From the NCBI GenBank assembly GCA_964522605.1, contig CAZFWV010000214.1, positions 1 through 12,260 of the forward strand: DNA of 12,260 nucleotides, in the 5' to 3' direction. Source of the stretch: CAVZLD01 sp964522605 (lineage in GTDB: Bacteria > Planctomycetota > Planctomycetia > Pirellulales > Pirellulaceae). The translations under genes were made by a program, and so were the position numbers. Position 1 is the stretch's first letter, and each line of letters starts with the position of its first letter. A model generated the notes under the pieces. It was not told the origin of the DNA. It made no database searches and worked only from the letters and a program-made list of their open reading frames with translations. Shown one piece after another: positions 5,451 to 12,206 of this stretch.

Positions 5451-7889
5451 ATGTACCTGACGACCGCAGATTCACATCGGAGTCGACTCGATTGGACTCG
5501 CTGGCTCGGCCTGGCGATGCTCGTCGTTTCGGGACCTTTGCACCCCGCGATTTGTCGCGCGGCCGAGGGTCCCGCCGTGACGATGACGTACAGCTACAGC
5601 AATCTGTTCGACGGCTCTCTCAATCGTGCAAGCGGTTTTAGTCCTTACGAGATGTTACTGGCGGTGGAGGAAGGACTGTCGCTTTGGTCTCAGGTTGTTC
5701 CGCTGACCTTCGTGGAACAGGTTGATTCCGGGCCGCCGGTCAGCGATGAGCAGTATTTGTCGCGTTCGTATCCTCAGATCCGCATCGGGCATCATGATTT
5801 GACGGGCAATGTCCTGGCCCACGCCTATTATCCCGGCTTTGGGGGATTGGCGAGCGACCTTCACCTGGATAGCAGCGATCGAACTTGGTCCGAATCGCTC
5901 TTCTTGACCACGGTCACCCACGAATTGGGACACACGATTGGAATTGACCATATCGAAGGTGTCGATTCCATCATGAACAGTTCGCTGGGTGGAGCGAACA
6001 TGATCAGCGGGCTGGGACGCGGGCGTCTATTCGAACCCGAAATTCTCGCGGCCCAAGAGATTTGGGGATCGGGATCGGGCGAGGTCATTACCCAGCGCAC
6101 ATGGAGTTCGGATGATTCGTCGGACTGGATTGAACACGAGAATTGGGAACAAGGTTGGCGACCGACGAACCACTCGGACACCACGATTCAGACGAACGCC
6201 CAAGTCCGACTTTCGGCAGCAAATCAAGTCGTCCGCTCTTTGACCATGGCCGGCGGCCAGAACGAATTGCAGATTGCCGACCGCGGCTCACTCAAAATCC
6301 GGAACGATTTGACCATGGGGATCGCATCGGGAGGACGTCCACTGATTGCCAGCGGCGCAACAGCTCGTCTACTCCTTCCGATCGATGACCGGGAGGAATC
6401 GACCTGGTTTTCGCCCGAATTCGACGATCAGGACTGGATGACGGGCGCAACCGGCATTGGCTTTGATCGTTCGACGGATTTTGACGGCTTGATTTCCACG
6501 GATGTCGAATCGCTGATGTTCGGTCGCAATAGTAGCCTGTATACGCGAATCGAATTCGAAGTTGCCGACCCGGAGCAATTGGCGTTCCTTGATCTTGGGA
6601 TCCAGTACGATGATGGGTTTGTGGCTTACCTCAATGGCACGCGAATCGCCTCAGCCAACAGCCCCACCACCGTGCGCTGGAATTCCGCTTCGACGCGAAA
6701 TCGTTCGGACGAAGCGGCGGTCCAGCCGGAGCACTACGATCTGACCTCCGATCGATCATTGCTGCATCCGGGGACGAATGTCCTCGCGATCCAAGGACTC
6801 AATCAGCGTTCGAACAGCTCAGATCTGCTGCTTCTTCCCGAGCTGCGCGGAGGCGCAATCGAAAACGTGCTGCGTGTGAGTGGTGGCAGCTTACAGATCG
6901 AAGGCAGCCTGTTGTTGGCTCAGGCCCCCGCCAGTCTGTCGCATATCGTACTGGATGACGGAATCCTCGAGGTCGCCGGTCAGATCACCACCGGGGCGGG
7001 AACGAGTCGCCTCGAAATGCACGGCGGCGAATTGCGGATGACGGAACCGTCCGACCCGCAAGCATCGGAAGTACCCGGCAGGCTGACGGTCGATCATGTG
7101 GGTTTCTACGGGGGTCGCTTTGAGGGAATCGGCGCGGTCCAGTCGGAGTTCCACCATCATGCGGGTCGGCTGGACCTCCCCAACGAAGAAAGTCCGTTCC
7201 AGATCGATGGCACCTATCAGATGGAGGGGCAAGCCGTTCTCGAAATCCTGCTGCCCTCACTGCCAGACCGACCCGCACCACCGCTGCAGGTTACCGGACA
7301 GGCGACACTGGGCGGTACACTGGCGATCCTGGCCGCGGCTTCACTCGTCGAAGAAAACGAAGACGGAGACGGAGCCGAAAATCCGCGTGGCGTGCTTCAA
7401 TCAACCCGACTGATTTCTGCGAATCTTCTTGAGGAAGAATTCGACCACGTGACCTGGAATGGACAGCCGTTTGAATCGGGACATCAAGCCGCTGGACAGT
7501 TTCGTTTCCTAGATTATCAAGCAGACGGTCTGCAACTCTTGACCTGCCGTGCCCTACCCGGCGATGCGTCGGGCGACTGTCGGTTCGACGTGACCGACCT
7601 GGTTCAGGTCCTGCAATTTGGGCAGTACGAAGATGGCATCGCGCAGAATTCGGATTGGACACAGGGCGACTGGAATGGAGATCGGGAATTCACGGCCAGC
7701 GATTTGGTGATGGCGCTCGAGACCGGTCTTTATGAGCAGAACGGTGCCGTGTCCAGTGTGCCCGCCGTTCCGGAGCCGAGCGGCGTCCTTCTGGTTCTTT
7801 CCTCGCTTCTGGTGGCCGTCGGTCGATGGCGGCGTTTCCGAGCGAATGCCATGAGGCTGTCCCCGCAGTGCCTTTTCCAAGACAGCTAG
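5451..7889 (+). CDS. Secreted matrixin-type metalloprotease with dockerin-like module and PEP-CTERM tail
   Basis: An 812-residue exported protein. Residues 1-38 form a signal peptide (hydrophobic core LGLAMLVVSGPL, likely cut near CRA-A). Residues about 40-205 are a matrixin-like (M10-type) catalytic domain: HELGHTIGIDH supplies His157, Glu158, His161 and His167, with a Met-turn-like S-I-M at 173-175. Residues about 215-290 are beta-rich repeats. Residues about 296-468 are a jelly-roll-like domain (FDDQDWMTGATGIGFD, IQYDDGFVAYLNGTRI, NVLAIQGLN), and 470-700 return to beta-solenoid-like sequence. A dockerin-like pair of Ca loops lies at about 705-716 and 740-751, then the PEP-CTERM signal VPEPSGVLLVLSSLL, a basic RWRRFR and about 15 further residues. 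By family knowledge the tail is processed by an exosortase, which is not in this window. The substrate is unknown. The Shine-Dalgarno sequence is weak; ATG 5451 is chosen because the signal peptide follows. Confidence 0.88.
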   Translation: MYLTTADSHRSRLDWTRWLGLAMLVVSGPLHPAICRAAEGPAVTMTYSYSNLFDGSLNRASGFSPYEMLLAVEEGLSLWSQVVPLTFVEQVDSGPPVSDEQYLSRSYPQIRIGHHDLTGNVLAHAYYPGFGGLASDLHLDSSDRTWSESLFLTTVTHELGHTIGIDHIEGVDSIMNSSLGGANMISGLGRGRLFEPEILAAQEIWGSGSGEVITQRTWSSDDSSDWIEHENWEQGWRPTNHSDTTIQTNAQVRLSAANQVVRSLTMAGGQNELQIADRGSLKIRNDLTMGIASGGRPLIASGATARLLLPIDDREESTWFSPEFDDQDWMTGATGIGFDRSTDFDGLISTDVESLMFGRNSSLYTRIEFEVADPEQLAFLDLGIQYDDGFVAYLNGTRIASANSPTTVRWNSASTRNRSDEAAVQPEHYDLTSDRSLLHPGTNVLAIQGLNQRSNSSDLLLLPELRGGAIENVLRVSGGSLQIEGSLLLAQAPASLSHIVLDDGILEVAGQITTGAGTSRLEMHGGELRMTEPSDPQASEVPGRLTVDHVGFYGGRFEGIGAVQSEFHHHAGRLDLPNEESPFQIDGTYQMEGQAVLEILLPSLPDRPAPPLQVTGQATLGGTLAILAAASLVEENEDGDGAENPRGVLQSTRLISANLLEEEFDHVTWNGQPFESGHQAAGQFRFLDYQADGLQLLTCRALPGDASGDCRFDVTDLVQVLQFGQYEDGIAQNSDWTQGDWNGDREFTASDLVMALETGLYEQNGAVSSVPAVPEPSGVLLVLSSLLVAVGRWRRFRANAMRLSPQCLFQDS

Positions 7890-7930
7890 ACGCCGTGGAG
7901 AACCCGAGCCCAGAACATCGCCCTGGTTGT

Positions 7931-8035
7931 CTAGGCTTTGTCTCAGAACTCTTCCGCAGCACTGGCAGAGCCAGTGGCACCCGCTAGTTTTGTGTGCCAC
8001 TGGCTCTGCCAGTGCAGTTTTGAGACAAAGCCTAG
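7931..8035. repeat. Nested palindromic MITE-like element, 105 bp
   Basis: The outer 20-bp ends (7931-7950 and 8016-8035) are reverse complements with one mismatch. They begin with CTAGGCTTTGTCTCA and end with TGAGACAAAGCCTAG. The inner arms (7960-7980 and 7994-8014) are a perfect 21-bp inverted repeat around a 13-nt loop. Each inner arm is itself a hairpin: CACTGGC-AGA-GCCAGTG on the left and CACTGGC-TCT-GCCAGTG on the right. CTAG at both extremities (or the TA within it) could be a target-site duplication, which would suit an IS5-like or TA-targeting transposase acting in trans. No transposase is encoded. It lies 41 bp after the protease stop and could also act as a transcript end. Confidence 0.75.
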
Positions 8036-8067
8036 TTCGAATCGGGGGCAAATGCTGAGAGCATCGC

Positions 8068-8094
8068 CGCGGAGAGACGCGGAAAGACGCTGAG
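8068..8094. repeat. GA-rich repeat with 10-bp period
   Basis: CGCGGAGAGA, CGCGGAAAGA and CGCTGAG lie head to tail, giving 2.7 copies of a 10-bp unit. Similar 'cgcggagacgcggag' intergenic stretches are familiar from several bacterial genomes including planctomycetes. That is recollection; here only the local periodicity is seen. Confidence 0.5.
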
Positions 8095-8208
8095 TTCGAC
8101 CCGATCGACATCCACCGCGGCTTCGATCAGGCGGTCCAGGCAACGGCAGTGGAATCAAGAACCGAGCGAGAGGAAATCGCGTTCAGGGTGGACGGAAGGA
8201 GGAGAAGC

Positions 8209-8286
8209 AACCACTGATTCGACGGAAGGGACGGATCGGCACGGACTGATCCGCGGGCATCCGTTTGTTCCGTTCGATCCGTGGTT
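8209..8286. repeat. Long imperfect inverted repeat, 78 bp
   Basis: The left arm starts AACCACTGATTCGACGGAAG and ends GACGGAT. The right arm, read in reverse complement, starts AACCACGGATCGAACGGAAC and ends AACGGAT. The two 28-nt arms align without gaps with several mismatches. The centre contains CACGGACTGATCCGCGG. Degenerate 'ccactgatt...cacgga...tccgtggtt' intergenic sequences are, from memory, widespread in planctomycetes. No coding frame explains it. Confidence 0.55.
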
Positions 8287-8373
8287 CCTCTTCTCGATTG
8301 ACATCCGCGGTTGCCGGAGCCGTTTCTCCTAGAGAACTTCCTGGCCCATTCTTCCAACTGCCACTAAACTAAG

Positions 8374-8538
8374 AGGTCGTGACCTACGAATGCCGCGGCA
8401 GACCTCGGAAGCCGAGCAGCGAACCGACCGGTTACTCCACGAAAACCCGTAGGCGCAGTGATGCTGTTTCCCCGACGTCGATTCGTCGGCACTTTTTGCC
8501 CGGACCTGATTTCAGGCCCATCGGAACGGAGCTCGGTC
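8374..8538 (+). promoter_or_regulatory. Dyad-rich leader upstream of the second PEP-CTERM gene
   Basis: Between the repeats and the start at 8539 there are five short inverted repeats: AGGTC-GT-GACCT (8374-8385), CTCGG-AAG-CCGAG (8404-8416), AACCG-AC-CGGTT (8422-8433), CCGACG-N6-CGTCGG (8472-8489) and CCTGA-TT-TCAGG (8505-8516). The fourth is followed by a T-run. I could not fit the sequence to the c-di-GMP-I, cobalamin or SAH aptamer consensus, so it is not named as a riboswitch. It could be a structured 5' UTR or a set of protein-binding dyads. Confidence 0.35.
8472..8497 (+). terminator. Terminator-like hairpin in the leader of the second PEP-CTERM gene
   Basis: CCGACG and CGTCGG form a perfect 6-bp stem with a 6-nt loop (TCGATT), followed by CAC and then TTTTT. 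The 3-nt gap before the T-run and the short stem make it a weak intrinsic terminator. It sits 41 bp before the ATG in the sense direction, so it could attenuate transcription of the downstream gene or stop read-through from the left. Confidence 0.35.
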
Positions 8539-9663
8539 ATGTCTCATGCAAATCGAATCTTGTGCGGCGGGTCGCTCTTGGTCGCGATCCTGTTCGTCGT
8601 CCCGGTCAACGCCGCCGACTTAACGTACAGGGTCGTGTCCGGCAACTATCCCGACCCTTCCTCGGTGTCGGCAACGATCGATGCCGGACTCTTGGTTGGT
8701 CGAGCCACGGACGACTCTTCCCTTTCCGGTAGCGGCGCCGTCTATATTGAACCGATCAGCGCGCCCTTTCAAAAAGCGCAGATCAAGGAGATCTACTTGG
8801 AGTTGGATGACCAGGTAGATTTCTCGCTGTTGTTCGGTCAGATCAAGGCCGAAGCGAGACCGGGTGAAACGCAAGTCACGCTGATCGAACCCGGTCCGGC
8901 GGGCGACGTCATCAACGGCAAGTTTGATCAGCTTGGAAACCTGTTTGCCTTTGAGGGTCAGGTCTGGCTTACCCTGCAACAGAACGAACCCGAGCCATTC
9001 GATCTGTCATCCGTCGCTCCCGTGTCGGCGGATCTGTTGGGCATTGAATTGATCGACATGGGCTCCGAGATCCAATCGCTGCTGAACTTTGATCTGGAAT
9101 ATGAAACGACGATCGAGACGGAGGGACTGAACATTCCCATCACGATTCAGATCGCGGGAGGCGTTCTCGCGAGAGCGAACAAGACCATCCAGGGTGATTT
9201 CAACCAGAACAGTACTCTCGATGCGGAAGACATCGATCTTCTGAGTCGGGCCGTACTCGATGGAAGTGACGAGCCCATGTTTGACGTGAATGGCGACTCG
9301 CTCGTGGACGAAAACGATCGCATCTATTGGGTGAAGACGCTCGCGTGGACCTATTTTGGCGACGCCAATCTGGATGGGCAATTCAACACGGCGGACTTCG
9401 TGGAAGTCCTGGCAGCGGGTGAGTATGAAGATCTGCAGGCCGGGAATTCGGGTTGGGCCACAGGAGACTGGAACGGCGACACCGAATTCGGTACCGGCGA
9501 TTTGGTCACCGCCTTAAGCGACGGTGGATACGAAGTCGGCCCCATTCCGCGTGTGCTGGCGATCCCCGAGCCCTCTTCTGTCGTCCTTTTCCTGGCTGGG
9601 CTGATCGCGCTGCTGGGTGGTCGACGTTTCCAGCATTCAACGCTCGTCCCACCGCGCCCGTAG
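8539..9663 (+). CDS. Exported PEP-CTERM protein with dockerin-like calcium loops
   Basis: A 374-residue exported protein of unknown activity. A signal peptide covers residues 1-25 (GSLLVAILFVVPVNA-A). Residues about 27-212 form a beta-rich domain I do not recognise. Four Ca-loop-like segments follow, starting at Asp220 (DFNQNSTLDAED), Asp249 (DVNGDSLVDEND), Asp275 (DANLDGQFNTAD) and Asp310 (DWNGDTEFGTGD). The last two form the same module seen in the metalloprotease to the left. The protein ends with IPEPSSVVLFLAGLIALLGG and GRRF, a PEP-CTERM sorting signal. The frame is open from 8458, but ATG 8539 has GGAG 7 nt upstream and is followed at once by the signal peptide. It lies 196 bp from the converging sulfotransferase gene. 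A surface or matrix role is inferred from the sorting tail. Confidence 0.88.
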   Translation: MSHANRILCGGSLLVAILFVVPVNAADLTYRVVSGNYPDPSSVSATIDAGLLVGRATDDSSLSGSGAVYIEPISAPFQKAQIKEIYLELDDQVDFSLLFGQIKAEARPGETQVTLIEPGPAGDVINGKFDQLGNLFAFEGQVWLTLQQNEPEPFDLSSVAPVSADLLGIELIDMGSEIQSLLNFDLEYETTIETEGLNIPITIQIAGGVLARANKTIQGDFNQNSTLDAEDIDLLSRAVLDGSDEPMFDVNGDSLVDENDRIYWVKTLAWTYFGDANLDGQFNTADFVEVLAAGEYEDLQAGNSGWATGDWNGDTEFGTGDLVTALSDGGYEVGPIPRVLAIPEPSSVVLFLAGLIALLGGRRFQHSTLVPPRP

Positions 9664-9756
9664 CGAGAGCACATTTCAAAACCTCTCTCTCTCTGCAGGT
9701 CGTGCAGCTTTTGCGTGGTGGTTTTTCCAGAATCTTCGAATAGGATTCGGGGCGAT

Positions 9757-9836
9757 TCGTTTAACCCGCAGCCGTCAGGCGAGGATGATCTTCCGCTTTT
9801 TCTTCTGTCCTCGCCTGACGGCTGCGGGTTAAACGA
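9757..9836. repeat. Palindromic dispersed repeat, complete copy (29-bp perfect arms)
   Basis: The left arm 9757-9785 (starts TCGTTTAACCCGCAGCC, ends GGCGAGGA) and the right arm 9808-9836 are perfect reverse complements over 29 bp, with a 22-nt T/C-rich spacer. A second copy begins at 12207. It sits in the convergent gap between the second PEP-CTERM gene and the sulfotransferase gene, so it could end both transcripts, although no clear T-run follows on either side. Confidence 0.88.
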
Positions 9837-9859
9837 GGAAGTCATTTCTGAGTCATTCC

Positions 9860-10735
9860 TCAGGCCGCGGGCACATCGGAATAAGTTACCGCCCGCCGCT
9901 GCATTTCAAGAACTGCGCGAGATCGTGTGCGAAAGATCTCAATCGCACATTGATACAGCATCGTATCGTGCAGGACGAGTTCCTTCAGGCGTGCATTGGC
10001 CCGGTTGCTCAGCGGCAAGGCTTCTTCGGGACAACGGAACCGGCGATGGGCGGTCGAGCAGTAGGGTCGTGTCGAACCCGTCTGCGCTCGGAAGAGGCCA
10101 ATGGAAGCCTCGTAGAGCTCCACAACCCCAAAGAAAAGGAACTCCGTTTTGAGGTTCCTGATTGCCGAGTCGACGAAATCGGGATGATCCGGGTCACTGT
10201 GGCGCGAGAGTGCTCGGGTCTGCACATCACGCAGTTGGGCAACGACCATCGGATCCTCCGATAGAATGTATTGTTCCAAAGTGGAACGCTGCGCGAATTT
10301 CATGATCCGGCGTGATTCGGGTGTCATCACCGCACTCAGTCGCTGGGAGGGAGTTGGATGTCGATGCGCAAAATACTGAGAAATGACTCGACGCCTCGGA
10401 TCCCGTAGGAAGGTCATCAGCCACGCTTCCCTGCGCCAGCGCCGCCATTCTTCGAACGAGAACTGCCCGCGGATCAATCGCGCGGGACTGGTCGACGAAG
10501 CCGTCTCACCTAAGGCGCGAGCGAGCGGCGGCAACTGGGCATCATGGTCGCGAAAATGATCACTCAAGTACCGGGCAAAACTCGGGCTTCCCGCTTTGGA
10601 CATCTGCACATAAACAACTGCGCGATCTGCCCGCGACACCACTTGGGGTGTGCCTTGATCAAACCGAATTACGGAATCCAAGAACCCATCTCGATCGCTG
10701 ATAAAGCTGTTCGTCACTGCCGTTTCTTCCTTCAT
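9860..10735 (-). CDS. Divergent sulfotransferase-family protein
   Basis: A 291-residue protein resembling the PAPS-dependent sulfotransferase families (Sulfotransfer_2-like). VVYVQMSKAGSPSFARYL (40-57) sits where the 5'-phosphosulfate-binding loop of these enzymes lies (usual form h-x-PK-T-G/A-G-T-S). LMTFLRDPRRRVISQYF (106-122) matches the 3'-phosphate-binding segment with its Arg and Ser (R111, S119). FFGVVELYEASIGLF (201-215) matches a conserved downstream segment. The loop is not canonical (S-K-A-G-S-P-S, and Gln where His is common), so activity is uncertain. No signal peptide is visible. A longer TTG-started form from 10783 is possible, but ATG 10735 overlaps the upstream stop as ATGA, which argues for translational coupling to the coiled-coil gene. 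The acceptor is unknown; an envelope glycan is a guess. Confidence 0.7.
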   Translation of the reverse strand: MKEETAVTNSFISDRDGFLDSVIRFDQGTPQVVSRADRAVVYVQMSKAGSPSFARYLSDHFRDHDAQLPPLARALGETASSTSPARLIRGQFSFEEWRRWRREAWLMTFLRDPRRRVISQYFAHRHPTPSQRLSAVMTPESRRIMKFAQRSTLEQYILSEDPMVVAQLRDVQTRALSRHSDPDHPDFVDSAIRNLKTEFLFFGVVELYEASIGLFRAQTGSTRPYCSTAHRRFRCPEEALPLSNRANARLKELVLHDTMLYQCAIEIFRTRSRAVLEMQRRAVTYSDVPAA

Positions 10736-12072
10736 GCCGCCCGATGAAAACGCTGGTGCAGTTCGCGTGCCTGGCTTATCCAATCATCACGCACAATTCG
10801 ATCGTCGAGGCCCAACTTGTGCGAGTATTCCGAGATCGCTTCCGCGTCCCACTCCATGATTTGGCGATACGTCGAGACGCCGAGTTCGTTCAGTTTCGCT
10901 TCCAGTACGTCGGCAATCCCCTGGATTTGCTGCAAGTCATCTCGCGGCTGAATCGAGCAACCGCCCGGATCCAATCGTCGTACGGTTTCCGAGTGCGACG
11001 CGGACAAGGCTTCATTGTCTTTCCGCAACTGCTGGAGAGTTTCCCGCACGGCGAGCAAGGACTGCTCGGCAAGCGCGCGACGTTTTCGCTCCATCGTGGC
11101 CGACGCCAACGCAGATTCCTTCTCTTCTTGAAGCAGCTCCATCCGATCGACGCGAGAATCCAGCTCTTCGCGCAGCTCGTCCACGACCTCTCGAAGGGAA
11201 GTTTCGCTACTTAACGTTTCGGACAATTGACTCTGCATTGCCCGAATTTGCTGCTCGGCCTCCTGCTGGCCGGCCCGCCACTGACAATGAAACTCATCGC
11301 GATCCGAAACTGCCTGTCGCAACTCCTGCTTCAATTCCCGTTGCTCGTCACGAAGTTCACGCACCTGGGTCTCGAGGCTCAAACGGTGCTGCTGGATCTG
11401 GTGTTCCCGTTGCCGGACCTGCTGCAATTCGCCCTCGACCTGCTGCCGTGCATGGCGAAGCACCGTGAGCTGCTGCTCGAGCAGCTCCTGAGCCGTGCGC
11501 TGCCGCTCGCACTCTGCCCGCAACTCCGTCAACTCCCGCAACTGCTCCGCGGATTCTGCCCAACGCGCAGCCTCCTCTTGATATCGCTGTTCCCATTCGT
11601 CTGCGCGTGACTCGGCCTCCCGCAATCGAAGCTCCCAATCCGGCGCGTTGTCCGCCCCCTCACAGGACCCCGCGGGAGCATCTGAACGCTCGCCCACCGA
11701 CGGACCATGTGCCTGATCCGTATTCGTCGGCCCGTGCTGCGCAGACGAAGCCTGACTTCGTAGACGCAACAGCTGGTGTCCCATCTGACTCAGCTCTTCC
11801 TCTCGCTGCAGCAGCAGCGTTTGAACACACCCCAGGCGGTTGCGAAACTCATCCCGTTCATCGCACGCGGCAATGAGTTGCTGCTGCTGTCGCACATACT
11901 CGTCCGTTTGCGTCTGAAGAGATGCCTGCAGATCACGACATGCCTGTTGAAGTCGCTCAATTTGTTGCTGGTACCGATCCCGCGAACGGGTCCAGAGCAA
12001 CTGGGAGATCAAGACCCCCACGAGGACCAGGAAGAAGGCCGACACGAACGGGATCGTGGTATAGGGAATCAT
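10732..12072 (-). CDS. Membrane-anchored coiled-coil protein with C-terminal helix-hairpin-helix-like domain
   Basis: A 446-residue protein. Residues 8-27 form one N-terminal membrane helix (PFVSAFFLVLVGVLISQLLW). Residues about 30-108 and 145-360 are Gln/Glu/Arg-rich heptad sequence, clearly long coiled coils, separated by a flexible Gly/Ser/Pro segment (110-143). Residues about 378-440 form a compact domain (DDLQQIQGIADVLEAKLNEL ... DRIVRDDWISQARELH). This matches the HhH-like domain found at the ends of various bacterial proteins, usually written DDL..IkGIGpkle..LneaGI...RDDW..QAk.L. The hairpin GIGP is degenerate here (GIAD). Function is unknown; tethering DNA or protein at the membrane is speculative. 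The ATG lies 7 nt after the stop of the short upstream frame, and the stop overlaps the sulfotransferase start (ATGA). The three frames therefore look like one operon. Confidence 0.85.
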   Translation of the reverse strand: MIPYTTIPFVSAFFLVLVGVLISQLLWTRSRDRYQQQIERLQQACRDLQASLQTQTDEYVRQQQQLIAACDERDEFRNRLGCVQTLLLQREEELSQMGHQLLRLRSQASSAQHGPTNTDQAHGPSVGERSDAPAGSCEGADNAPDWELRLREAESRADEWEQRYQEEAARWAESAEQLRELTELRAECERQRTAQELLEQQLTVLRHARQQVEGELQQVRQREHQIQQHRLSLETQVRELRDEQRELKQELRQAVSDRDEFHCQWRAGQQEAEQQIRAMQSQLSETLSSETSLREVVDELREELDSRVDRMELLQEEKESALASATMERKRRALAEQSLLAVRETLQQLRKDNEALSASHSETVRRLDPGGCSIQPRDDLQQIQGIADVLEAKLNELGVSTYRQIMEWDAEAISEYSHKLGLDDRIVRDDWISQARELHQRFHRAA

Positions 12073-12079
12073 GGCTCGC

Positions 12080-12205
12080 TCAACGGTTCAACGCGTTATC
12101 GAAGGGGCGAGTTGTACCGTAAGCAGCTTCCAATGCGAAGGCGACTTCTCGTGCGGAATCGTACCGATCGAGTTCCTGCGGTGCTATCACCAGCACTGCA
12201 GGCAT
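12080..12205 (-). CDS. Short ORF of 41 residues, possible 3' remnant fused to a palindromic repeat
   Basis: From ATG 12205 to TGA 12080 the frame reads MPAVLVIAPQELDRYDSARE, then VAFALEAAYGTTRPFDNALN and a final Arg. It has a balanced, protein-like composition: a beta strand (AVLVIA) followed by a helix (SAREVAFALEAAY). I do not recognise the family. It ends 7 nt before the coiled-coil gene, as an operon member would. No Shine-Dalgarno sequence precedes the ATG. Instead the frame stays open upstream through the repeat copy to the window edge, adding residues such as SSPDGCGLNE. It is either a gene whose 5' part was replaced by the repeat, a longer gene extending beyond the window, or a small ORF. 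Confidence 0.4.
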   Translation of the reverse strand: MPAVLVIAPQELDRYDSAREVAFALEAAYGTTRPFDNALNR

Positions 12206-12206
12206 T

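Noticed and set aside
7554..8111. 185-codon leftward frame across the protease 3' end and the MITE-like element
   Set aside because: Runs through antisense dockerin codons and a palindrome; no domain.
7931..8286. CRISPR array
   Set aside because: The repeats here differ from each other and are not regularly spaced with unique spacers.
8374..8470. c-di-GMP-I, cobalamin or SAH riboswitch in the PEP-CTERM leader
   Set aside because: I compared the remembered consensus cores and found no adequate match, so only an unnamed structured leader is reported.
9715..10152. Rightward frame of 145 codons through the palindromic repeat
   Set aside because: Open only because the repeat arms lack stops in that phase; continues as antisense of the sulfotransferase.
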